Source: an uncultured Ruminococcus sp. (GTDB taxonomy: Bacteria; Bacillota; Clostridia; Oscillospirales; Ruminococcaceae). From it: a stretch of 7,561 bases of DNA. A program made the translations under genes and the position numbers. The stretch is from positions 1 through 7,561 of the forward strand of contig CAMNAY010000075.1 of assembly GCA_946531975.1 (NCBI GenBank). The letters run 5' to 3'. Below, in pieces: positions 1-6,514 of the stretch (the stretch's first letter is position 1; every line of letters starts with the position of its first letter). The notes under the pieces are model-generated. The model saw nothing but the letters and a program-made list of their open reading frames with translations, was not told the origin of the DNA and ran no database searches.

Positions 1-306
1 GGAGCCGATGTTGCGGGCAATCCGTGAGACCAGCTGCACATGCAGTGCGCGCCGCGAGAGATCGTCATTGCGGTAGAAGGAAAAAACCTGTGTTTTGTCT
101 GCATACCGGTTGTAGAAGGCACTGTTCAGGATCTTATCGGCATCCTTCGAGAAAGGCTGCCGATAGACCCGCGGAACGTCTGAGGGTCGGTCACAGCGCC
201 GGATGACATCGGTGTTCTTGCAGGCATAGGGGGACATCTGTCCGGATGCCTGCTGTCGGATGATCTCCTGTTCCAATTCCTGCGGAAGATTTTCGTATGT
301 TCGCAT
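1..306 (-). CDS. HD-domain dNTP triphosphohydrolase-like protein (dGTPase family), N-terminal part only
   Basis: The first 102 codons are present; the gene continues past base 1. Read from the ATG at 304-306, residues 46-75 (RVYRQPF, DADKILNSAF, then KTQVF at 71-75) match the N-terminal signature of the dGTPase branch of HD phosphohydrolases, which hydrolyse dNTPs to deoxynucleoside and triphosphate. H89 in RRALHVQLVSRIAR sits where dGTPases have RLTHS, so it is the likely first metal-binding histidine of the HD domain; the HD dyad itself is off the window. Residues 25-45 (SPYACKNTDVIRR) resemble the lead-in of a Clostridia-specific group usually labelled only as HD-domain protein. The start lies 3 bases after the dnaE stop and is preceded by a GGTGA-type binding site inside the dnaE end, so translation is probably coupled to dnaE. 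Family membership is well supported; the true substrate is not known from this fragment. Confidence 0.82.
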   Translation of the reverse strand, partial: MRTYENLPQELEQEIIRQQASGQMSPYACKNTDVIRRCDRPSDVPRVYRQPFSKDADKILNSAFYNRYADKTQVFSFYRNDDLSRRALHVQLVSRIARNIGS

Positions 307-309
307 AGT

Positions 310-3300
310 TCACCGCCTGTTCTGTGTCGGTTTGTCGATCAGTGCGCACTGGGATGCAGGCAGCAGCTCAGTCAGGCACTTGTAAAATGCGGCGTTGATC
401 TGAACGCCGGATGCGGTACGCGGGATGAGGTACCGTTTGCTCTGCATCATCCAGAAGCAGAGCGGAGTGTCACCTGCAAAGCGTTCTGCAAGCTCCAGCA
501 CTGCCTTTGCGGTTTTTGTGTCCTGATCCGGAATCTTGCAGCAAAGACGCTTCGCAGCAGCATAATCAGCAAAGTTCTGCTCGGTCATAATTCCGTCGCA
601 GAACAGTCTGGATTCGTCGTCCTGTCGGGAAATCTTGCCTTTCATCCAGATGACGGTATCCGGTATCAGCAGCTTTTCAACACTCGGATATACCGACTGG
701 AACACCAGTGTTTCCGTTGTGCCGGTGAAATCCTCGACAGTCAGGTAGCACATTTTGTCGCCTTTTTTCGTGATATGCGGACGGATGCCGCTGACCATGC
801 ACAGCAACATGACCTGCTGTCCGTGCTTCATTGACGGAAGATCTGCGATCTCCGGCAGCCGGAGCAGTGCAATCTGTGCGCGCCAGTGTGAGAGCGGATG
901 TCCGGAGAGAAACAGTCCCGTGACATCTTTTTCCATTTTCAGCAGGATCTGGTCGGAGTATTCCGGCAGGGCAGGCGGCTGCATCACCGGTGCCTCAGTC
1001 TGTTCGTCACCGCCGAACAGCGAAAGCTGTCCGCTGAGGACACTGCGCTGCCGTGTACCGGCTGCATTCATCAGCTGTTCGTAGGTCTCGAGCATTTGAC
1101 GGCGGTTCCAGCCCAGCCCGTCGAATGCGCCGGCTTGGATCATGCTTTCGACACAGCGCTTGTTGATCTCATTTCCGGTGCACCGTTCGCAGAAATCCTG
1201 CAAGGACCGGAATACGCCGTGTTCGGCACGTTCATGCAGAATCGTGCGGATTGCGCCGCTGCCCATGCCTTTGATTGCCAGCAGACCGAAGCGGATGCCC
1301 TCTCCGGAGGCTGTGAAGCCTTCTGCGCTGTAATTAACCGAAGGCGGCAGAACAGAAATCCCGCTTGACTCTGCCAGTGCAATATATTCGAGCAGCTTTG
1401 CCGTATAGCCCATGACCGAACTCATCAGCGCCGCAAAATACTCATGCGGATAGCGGCACTTCAGATATGCTGTCTCGTAAGCAACTCTGGCATACGCCGC
1501 AGCGTGCGATTTGTTGAAGGCATAGCTTGCAAATGCACTCATGCGGTCGAAAATGGCATTTGCAGTGTCCTCCGGCACGCCGTTCGCAACAGCGCCGCAG
1601 CAGGTGTCGTTGCCGTGCAGGAAAACCTCGCGCTCCTGTGCCATGACATCGTGCTTTTTTTTCGCCATTGCCCGCCGCACAAGGTCAGCGCGTCCGTAGG
1701 AGTAGCCGGCAAGCGCACGGCAGATCTCCATGACCTGTTCCTGATAGACGATGCAGCCGAAGGTCTCTTTCAGAATCGGCTCCAGCAGCGGGTGATCGTA
1801 ATGAATCTTATGCGGATCGGAGCGCGCAGCAAGATACTGCGGGATGGATTCCATCGGTCCGGGGCGGTACAGCGAGATCACCGCTGTCAGATCGGGGATG
1901 CAGGTCGGTTTCATCTGCATCAGCACCCGCCGCAGACCGTCTGATTCCATCTGAAAGACACCGATGCTGTCGCCCATACCGAGCATGCGGAAGACGGCTG
2001 TGTCATCCTCCGGAATGTCCTTCATGCGGAAATCCGGCTTGCGCTTTTGAATGTTCCGCTCTGTTTCCCGGATCACAGTCAGGTTCCGCAGTCCGAGAAA
2101 GTCCATTTTCAGCAGACCGAGCTGTTCCAGAACGGTCATCGTATACTGTGTGACGATGCCGTCATCATTCTTTTGCAGCGGTACCTGCTCAGCAACCGGT
2201 ACTGCCGAGATCACAACGCCTGCCGCATGGGTCGAGGCATGACGCGGCATGCCTTCCAGCTGCATCGCAAGCTGAAGCAGGTTCTGCACCTGCAAATTCT
2301 CGTCGTACAGCGCCCGCAGCTCTTTTGATTCTTTCAGCGCCTGTTCCAGTGTGATGCGGAAATCCTGCGGAATCAGCTTTGCGACCTGATCGCAGACTGC
2401 ATAGGGCAGGTCGAGCGCTCTGCCGGTGTCACGGATTGCAGCGCGTGCCTTCAGCGTATCGAATGCGATGATCTGAGCAACATGATCGGCGCCGTAGCGG
2501 CTGGTCACATAATCAATGACGCGCTGGCGTCCTTCAATGCAAAAGTCTATATCAAAATCCGGCATGCTGACGCGCTCCGGATTCAGAAAACGCTCGAACA
2601 GCAGACCGTTTTTCAGCGGGTCGATGTCCGTGATGCCGATGCAGTAAGCACAAAGACTGCCTGCGCCGGAGCCTCTGCCCGGTCCGACCGGAATGTCATG
2701 TGACTTCGCATAATGCACAAAGTCCCAGACAATCAGGAAGTAGTCGATATAGCCCATGCGCGCAATGACGCCGATTTCATAGTTCAGACGCTCCAATGCT
2801 TCCTGCGCAGGTTCATCGCCGTAGCGGTCGTGCAGACCGTTCATGCAGAGCTGTCGGAAATAAGCGGCGGTGTCTGTTACACCCTCTGCCTTGTACTGCG
2901 GGAGCTGGATCACGCCAAATTGAAATTCAACTTTGCATCTTGCCGCGATCTCTGACGTATTGCGCAGTGCTTCGGGACAGTCTGCAAAGAGCTTGTTCAT
3001 CTCCTCCGTGGATTTCAGATAGAATTCATCGTTCGGCATCACCATGGAGGAAGGTGCATTCAAGGTCGTACCGGTCTGAATACAGACCAGCAGGCGCTGC
3101 AATTTGGCATCGGATTTGCGGAGATAGTGCGCGTCATTGGAAGCGGCAAGGGGAATGCCGGTCTCTGATGAGAGCCGTTTCAGTCCGCGCATCAGGCGCA
3201 GGTCATCCGGCAGACCGTGATTCTGGATTTCCAGATAATAGTGATCTTTGCCGAACAGCGCATAGTCGCGCAGTGCGGCGGCTTTTGCCGCTTCGTAGTT

Positions 3301-3750
3301 GTCGCTGAGAATCAGTCGGCTGATCTCGCCTGCCATGCATCCGGAGAGCGCAATCAGCCCCTCGTGATAGGCTTCAAGCAGCTGCCGGTCTGCACGCGGG
3401 CGGTTATAGAAGCCTTCAATGCTCGCCTTTGAGACAATTTGCAGCAGATTCTGATAGCCTTTGTTGTTTTCACAGAGCAAAGTCAGGTGATAGGGCTTGC
3501 GGTCAGCGGGTGTTTCCTTGTCAAAGCGCGTCCGCGGTGCAACGTAGATCTCACAGCCTATGACCGGATGAATTCCGGCAGCCTTTGCCGCCTGATAAAA
3601 CGATACAGCGCCGTACATGACACCGTGATCGGTGATCGCGACGGCGGTCTGTCCGTTTTCTTTGACGCGCTCCATGAGCTGTTCGATGCGGCAGGCACCG
3701 TCCAGCAGGGAATATTCAGTATGCACATGCAGATGCACAAACGGCTCCAT
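310..3750 (-). CDS. dnaE: DNA polymerase III subunit alpha (DnaE)
   Basis: Complete at 1146 residues, close to the roughly 1110-1160 usual for DnaE. Domains in order: PHP domain at about 4-210 (HLHVHTEYSLLDG; TDHG at 40-43; NDAH at 205-208); C-family polymerase palm with VGPGRGSGAGS at 355-365 and PDFDIDF at 397-403, where D400 and D402 plus D550 (KMDFLGLR) match the three catalytic aspartates of E. coli alpha; fingers with YRPGPME at 628-634 and FNKSHAAAY at 745-753; tandem helix-hairpin-helix region near 850-885; clamp-binding pentapeptide QLSLF at 908-912; OB fold at about 978-1060; a small C-terminal domain. It lacks the inserted DEDD exonuclease and N-terminal OB arrangement of PolC, so it is the DnaE type; Clostridia usually also carry PolC as main replicase, in which case DnaE would act in primer extension or damage tolerance. 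The ATG is fixed by an AGGAGGT site 6 bases upstream. It lies 32 bases after a HAD phosphatase and 3 bases before a dNTPase-like gene. Confidence 0.98.
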   Translation of the reverse strand: MEPFVHLHVHTEYSLLDGACRIEQLMERVKENGQTAVAITDHGVMYGAVSFYQAAKAAGIHPVIGCEIYVAPRTRFDKETPADRKPYHLTLLCENNKGYQNLLQIVSKASIEGFYNRPRADRQLLEAYHEGLIALSGCMAGEISRLILSDNYEAAKAAALRDYALFGKDHYYLEIQNHGLPDDLRLMRGLKRLSSETGIPLAASNDAHYLRKSDAKLQRLLVCIQTGTTLNAPSSMVMPNDEFYLKSTEEMNKLFADCPEALRNTSEIAARCKVEFQFGVIQLPQYKAEGVTDTAAYFRQLCMNGLHDRYGDEPAQEALERLNYEIGVIARMGYIDYFLIVWDFVHYAKSHDIPVGPGRGSGAGSLCAYCIGITDIDPLKNGLLFERFLNPERVSMPDFDIDFCIEGRQRVIDYVTSRYGADHVAQIIAFDTLKARAAIRDTGRALDLPYAVCDQVAKLIPQDFRITLEQALKESKELRALYDENLQVQNLLQLAMQLEGMPRHASTHAAGVVISAVPVAEQVPLQKNDDGIVTQYTMTVLEQLGLLKMDFLGLRNLTVIRETERNIQKRKPDFRMKDIPEDDTAVFRMLGMGDSIGVFQMESDGLRRVLMQMKPTCIPDLTAVISLYRPGPMESIPQYLAARSDPHKIHYDHPLLEPILKETFGCIVYQEQVMEICRALAGYSYGRADLVRRAMAKKKHDVMAQEREVFLHGNDTCCGAVANGVPEDTANAIFDRMSAFASYAFNKSHAAAYARVAYETAYLKCRYPHEYFAALMSSVMGYTAKLLEYIALAESSGISVLPPSVNYSAEGFTASGEGIRFGLLAIKGMGSGAIRTILHERAEHGVFRSLQDFCERCTGNEINKRCVESMIQAGAFDGLGWNRRQMLETYEQLMNAAGTRQRSVLSGQLSLFGGDEQTEAPVMQPPALPEYSDQILLKMEKDVTGLFLSGHPLSHWRAQIALLRLPEIADLPSMKHGQQVMLLCMVSGIRPHITKKGDKMCYLTVEDFTGTTETLVFQSVYPSVEKLLIPDTVIWMKGKISRQDDESRLFCDGIMTEQNFADYAAAKRLCCKIPDQDTKTAKAVLELAERFAGDTPLCFWMMQSKRYLIPRTASGVQINAAFYKCLTELLPASQCALIDKPTQNRR

Positions 3751-3756
3751 TGCCGC

Positions 3757-3763
3757 ACCTCCT
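3757..3763 (-). promoter_or_regulatory. Ribosome binding site of dnaE
   Basis: AGGAGGT on the minus strand, 6 bases before the ATG at 3748-3750. It is the strongest Shine-Dalgarno match in the window and settles the dnaE start. It lies in the 32-base gap after the HAD gene, which has no hairpin or obvious promoter. Confidence 0.85.
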
Positions 3764-3782
3764 CTCAGTTCGTTTGCGGGAT

Positions 3783-4421
3783 TCAGTCTCCGAAGATCGT
3801 TTTTGCAGCGGCTTTCAGCTCGCTGAGCGAATGGATCGCTGCGTCACAGGCATCCGGCTTACCGAATCCGTATGCCGCATGGATGAACGGGATTTCCGCT
3901 TCCTTTGCAGCATCGGCATCGCCCTGCGTGTCACCGACATAAATGCAGTCGGTGATGCCCTGACGCTCCATCACAAGGCGGATATTCTGCCCCTTGGACA
4001 TCCCGGTTCTGCCTGCGCTTTCAGAGTCACAGAACAGCTCAGAGAAGCCGCACTGGTTCAGATAGACCTCGATATAGCCGTCCTGACAGTTGCTGACGAC
4101 GCCGAGCGCATAGTCCTTGGCAAGCTCGCTGAGAATTTCGCGCTCATTTTCGTAGATGTGTGCGGGGTGCGTTTGCAGAAATTCAATCTCGTGATTCATG
4201 CAGATTTCCATGACACGAAGCTGCTCGTCCTTTGGCAGTGCAGGCAGCATCATCGCTGCAATCACATCCATCATCTTTCCCATGAATCTGTGCATGTCAT
4301 CTGTTGTGATGCGCTCCGGGCGGTTTGCAAGATGCTCCAGCGCATCGTTCCATGCCCATGTGACCTCAGCGGATGAGTCCCAGAGTGTACCGTCCAGATC
4401 AAAAAGGATTGCTTTTTTCAT
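3783..4421 (-). CDS. HAD-superfamily phosphatase, phosphoglycolate phosphatase-like
   Basis: Complete at 212 residues, the usual size for this family. All four HAD motifs are visible: motif I FDLDGT at 7-12 with nucleophile D8 and acid/base D10; motif II VVSN with S110; motif III lysine K143 in MSKGQNI; motif IV YVGDTQGD with D164 and D168 binding magnesium. The helical stretch at about 15-85 between motifs I and II is a type C1 cap, which sets substrate choice in the Gph/PGMB/5'-nucleotidase group. It is a cytosolic small-phosphoester phosphatase; the substrate cannot be read from the sequence. Candidates are 2-phosphoglycolate (a by-product of repair of oxidised DNA ends), a sugar phosphate or a nucleoside monophosphate. 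The gene lies 24 bases after the flavoprotein gene and 32 before dnaE, in the same direction. A GGAGGA site 4 bases before the ATG supports the start. Confidence 0.93.
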   Translation of the reverse strand: MKKAILFDLDGTLWDSSAEVTWAWNDALEHLANRPERITTDDMHRFMGKMMDVIAAMMLPALPKDEQLRVMEICMNHEIEFLQTHPAHIYENEREILSELAKDYALGVVSNCQDGYIEVYLNQCGFSELFCDSESAGRTGMSKGQNIRLVMERQGITDCIYVGDTQGDADAAKEAEIPFIHAAYGFGKPDACDAAIHSLSELKAAAKTIFGD

Positions 4422-4425
4422 TTGT

Positions 4426-4431
4426 TCCTCC
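4426..4431 (-). promoter_or_regulatory. Ribosome binding site of the HAD phosphatase gene
   Basis: GGAGGA on the minus strand followed by ACAA and the ATG at 4419-4421. It falls within the 24-base gap after the flavoprotein stop codon and supports the chosen start. Confidence 0.75.
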
Positions 4432-4445
4432 GTTGTATGTTGAAT

Positions 4446-5135
4446 TTATTTCCACGGGCGTTTTCTGCCCGTCCAGCCTTTGTCCTTCCAGTATCGGACA
4501 TCGGTGGGGTTAAAGCCGTTTTTCTGCATCATATGCATGATGAAGAACATGCCTTTGGTTTTGAGCGACGGCTTGACCGAACCGTTCCGTTTTTTGATTT
4601 TTGCGGCGATTGCTGATGTTTTCTTTTCAATCGCACGCTGCTTTTTGTCACTGACGCTGTCCCAGTCTGCCGCAGCGACTGCGCAGCCATAGCGATAGGT
4701 CCTCGCGATGCCCCAGAAAAACAGACTGTCTGCCATGTCCTTGTTCGTCGATTTCACACCGGCGCCTGCTGCGGTCGAAATGCACACGCCCTGCTTGCGG
4801 AACATTTTTTCTTCTGGGCGATGCACCATCCAGCGGTAGCCGTAATGGTCCAGAAATGCTTTCATTGCACCGGTCGCGTGGTATACATAGACCGGACTTG
4901 CGAGAATGACCACATCGGCGGCATCTATTGCAGCGGTGATCGGTGCGAGCTTCTGATAATGCGGGCATTTTGTCTCGCTTTCCGTGAAGCACTGCGTACA
5001 TCCGAGGCAGAATTCGCCGAAATCGCGCGGCAGGAAGAATTCTGTCAGCTCTCCGCCGAGCTTCTCTGCAAGCTGATGTGCGATATGATAGGTCGAGCCT
5101 TTGTGACTTTGTCCGTGAATGATAACGGTTTTCAT
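4446..5135 (-). CDS. Flavodoxin-family FMN-binding NAD(P)H oxidoreductase with a four-cysteine motif
   Basis: Complete at 229 residues. The N-terminus (VIIHGQSHKGSTYHIAHQL, residues 4-22) is the FMN phosphate-binding loop of flavodoxin-like NADPH-dependent FMN reductases, and ASPVYVYHATGAMKAFLDH at 79-97 is the second flavin-binding segment typical of the family. Cysteines 43, 46, 49 and 57 form a CX2CX2CX7C pattern, like the compact cluster motif of iron-sulfur flavoproteins; many relatives carry a similar set without a proven cluster. GVCISTAAGAGVKSTNKD at 116-133 and the aromatic stretch FFWGIARTYRYG at 139-150 match a Clostridia group usually named only flavodoxin family protein. The tail after 180 is lysine- and arginine-rich. 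It is a likely cytosolic electron carrier or quinone/FMN reductase; partner and substrate are unknown. Its ATG overlaps the stop of the preceding gene as ATGA, and an AGGAG site lies 8 bases upstream, so the two are probably coupled. Confidence 0.9.
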   Translation of the reverse strand: MKTVIIHGQSHKGSTYHIAHQLAEKLGGELTEFFLPRDFGEFCLGCTQCFTESETKCPHYQKLAPITAAIDAADVVILASPVYVYHATGAMKAFLDHYGYRWMVHRPEEKMFRKQGVCISTAAGAGVKSTNKDMADSLFFWGIARTYRYGCAVAAADWDSVSDKKQRAIEKKTSAIAAKIKKRNGSVKPSLKTKGMFFIMHMMQKNGFNPTDVRYWKDKGWTGRKRPWK

Positions 5136-5665
5136 ATTGATTGCTCCTGTATTGAATTCTCCGGCAGAAGCGGCATATGCTCTGCTTCAAGCCGGATGAA
5201 ATAAACAAGCTGAAGCCACTGCGGCTCGTGCGCCATGACCGGACGCAGCTTTTCGAGGGTACGCTTGCCGGTTCTGCGGTCAAGCAGTGCAAACATGCGG
5301 ACAAGTGCGTTCTCAGAGCTCCGGCTTTGTTCGATGCTCTGACTGTCAAACTCCGCAAAGGCGCGGTAAAAGTCGATCTGGAAGAATTCCCCGTCATGCA
5401 GCGCTTTCAGCGTTGCCTCATCCCATTTCACCGTGCTGTCGTCCGAATCAGAGGCGTTGTCGTAATAATGATGCCATTGTGCGGCCATGCGTTCAAAATA
5501 GTTGCTCTTAATCAGTTCGGCGCCGTCCAGCCGCAGTGCGACTCTGCCCTCGTCGCCGTCGTGCATTTTGTGGTAATTCGTAACGAAATAGGTCAGATGT
5601 CCGCGGAGGGATTCCGCGAGATATTCTGTTTCAAGTTTTTTGCGCATATAGGTGAATCGATGCAT
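5132..5665 (-). CDS. Small soluble protein resembling the SF0329 family, function unknown
   Basis: Complete at 177 residues, with no signal peptide or membrane segment. It resembles the uncharacterised SF0329 family of Firmicutes and enterobacteria: a basic N-terminus of the form RKKLETEYLAESLRGHLTY (8-26), a short beta-rich segment RVALRLDGAELIKS (41-54), then a C-terminal segment SENALVRMFALLDRRTGKR (117-135) and IRLEAE (157-162), which are the parts I recognise. The assignment rests on recalled pattern likeness, so it is moderate. No catalytic motif is evident. The middle is acidic (NASDSDDSTVKWDE, 70-83). The start at 5663-5665 is served by GGAGGA about 10 bases upstream, inside the last codons of the protease gene; a later ATG at residue 7 has no good site. 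It follows the protease gene by 6 bases and overlaps the flavoprotein gene by 4. Confidence 0.85.
   Translation of the reverse strand: MHRFTYMRKKLETEYLAESLRGHLTYFVTNYHKMHDGDEGRVALRLDGAELIKSNYFERMAAQWHHYYDNASDSDDSTVKWDEATLKALHDGEFFQIDFYRAFAEFDSQSIEQSRSSENALVRMFALLDRRTGKRTLEKLRPVMAHEPQWLQLVYFIRLEAEHMPLLPENSIQEQSI
5143..5148 (-). promoter_or_regulatory. Ribosome binding site of the flavoprotein gene
   Basis: AGGAGC on the minus strand, 8 bases before the ATG at 5133-5135 and inside the end of the SF0329-like gene. Together with the ATGA overlap it supports both fresh initiation and coupled translation. Confidence 0.7.
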
Positions 5666-5671
5666 ATCCGG

Positions 5672-6502
5672 TTATTCCTCCGATATTGCGTATTGTTCGT
5701 CCGTGATTTCCCCGATCACACTGCGCCCGCCGATCAGTTTGCAGACCAATACGGTGATGCCAGCCGCGCAGAGCAGCCCTGTGCTGACCGCAGCCCAGTC
5801 GCCGCCGGTCACGCCCGCGATATTATACAGTTCGTTGATCGCATCATGCAGCAGAATTGCAATCATCAATCCCTGCAAGCCCTGCCCGTACTGTATTTTT
5901 TTGTAGATCAGCACAGACAGTGCAATGTGAAAGCAGAGATTGCCGCCCGCGTTCAGAATGTGCATCAAGCTGAGCGGGAGCCCTCTTTCCGCATAACCCT
6001 GCAAGTTTGTTATGATCTGTTCGGCACGTTCGGCGGATTTCCCGTCTGTGAAATAGGAAAGCCCTTCACTGTTGTATGTTGTGCCGTAACCGTATACGCG
6101 GAACGACTGAATCCCGCGGATGATGCATTCGAGGCCTCCGTGACCGATGCCGTAACAGACTGCCGCCGCAGAGGAATGAACATCCGTAAGCGGAAAACGC
6201 ATCGTAAGATACCGTCCGGCCTCCTCAAAGATGCAGACGGTGACCGCTGCGAACAGTGCGCGGCTTGCGGGCGGAGCGGAAAAGAACAGCAGATTGACCG
6301 TGAGATCATTGAACCGCGTCGCCAGAAAATAGGTGACAGCGCCGGCGGTCAGCGGAAACATGCGCAGAGCGCGAAACCGGAACATCAGATAGCACGCGGC
6401 AAGCGGCAGCATTACGCCCAGCAGACCGGTCAGAAACCAGCCGAGCAAAGACGATGTGGAAAACACGATCTCCGGAGCCGGTGAGGGGAGTGATTCGACC
6501 AT
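5672..6502 (-). CDS. YhfC-family intramembrane protease homologue (glutamic-type, CAAX/ABI-like)
   Basis: Complete at 276 residues and strongly hydrophobic, with about seven membrane segments (roughly 16-41, 48-75, 80-93, 110-130, 180-200, 208-227, 234-257). Motifs match the YhfC putative membrane peptidase family, related to CAAX/ABI-type glutamic intramembrane proteases: FEEAGR at 92-97 (E93, E94, R97), GHGGLE at 120-125 (H121, E125), FHIALS at 191-196 (H192) and LLHDAIN at 217-223 (H219, N223). In that superfamily the paired glutamates and the histidines form the active site within the membrane, and all positions look intact, so an active enzyme is likely. Substrates of YhfC proteins are unknown; relatives process prenylated proteins, bacteriocin peptides or anti-sigma factors. 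The start lies 12 bases after the uvrB stop and has a GGTGG site 6 bases upstream. The same-strand position suggests read-through from uvrB and co-expression with the SF0329-like gene. Confidence 0.85.
   Translation of the reverse strand: MVESLPSPAPEIVFSTSSLLGWFLTGLLGVMLPLAACYLMFRFRALRMFPLTAGAVTYFLATRFNDLTVNLLFFSAPPASRALFAAVTVCIFEEAGRYLTMRFPLTDVHSSAAAVCYGIGHGGLECIIRGIQSFRVYGYGTTYNSEGLSYFTDGKSAERAEQIITNLQGYAERGLPLSLMHILNAGGNLCFHIALSVLIYKKIQYGQGLQGLMIAILLHDAINELYNIAGVTGGDWAAVSTGLLCAAGITVLVCKLIGGRSVIGEITDEQYAISEE
5676..5681 (-). promoter_or_regulatory. Ribosome binding site of the SF0329-like gene
   Basis: GGAGGA on the minus strand, formed by the last two glutamate codons of the upstream protease gene, 10 bases before the ATG at 5663-5665. 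The spacing is slightly long, but no other candidate start has a better site. Confidence 0.6.
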
Positions 6503-6514
6503 CAGGCACCACCG

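Noticed and set aside
290..306. CGAACATACGAA on the minus strand resembling an SOS (LexA) operator
   Set aside because: Only the left half matches GAACNNNNGTTC; the right half reads GAAA instead of GTTC, and the site is within the first codons of the HD gene rather than upstream of a promoter.
3751..3782. Possible promoter or terminator between the HAD gene and dnaE
   Set aside because: The 32 bases hold the dnaE binding site and no inverted repeat with a T run; no paired -35/-10 hexamers at good spacing were recognised.
3439..4376. Plus-strand open frames antisense to the dnaE start and the HAD gene (3439-3942 and 3750-4376)
   Set aside because: They mirror the coding frames of two well-supported genes and contain no protein motif or binding site.
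4422..4445. Possible terminator after the flavoprotein gene
   Set aside because: No stem-loop can be drawn in the 24 bases; they are mainly the ribosome binding site of the HAD gene.
4648..5397. A 249-codon minus-strand frame across the SF0329-like/flavoprotein junction
   Set aside because: It is in a different frame from both supported genes, is very rich in Arg and Ser, and has no motif; the overlapping frames carry conserved family sequence.
5645..5647. Alternative start of the SF0329-like gene at residue 7
   Set aside because: No Shine-Dalgarno sequence precedes it, whereas the first ATG has GGAGGA about 10 bases upstream.
5177..6484. A 435-codon open frame on the plus strand, antisense to the SF0329-like and protease genes and crossing their junction
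   Set aside because: No ribosome binding site, no recognisable domain, and a composition rich in Arg, Cys, Gln and His. It is what the antisense of GC-rich-third-position genes gives. Both minus-strand genes have clear family motifs.
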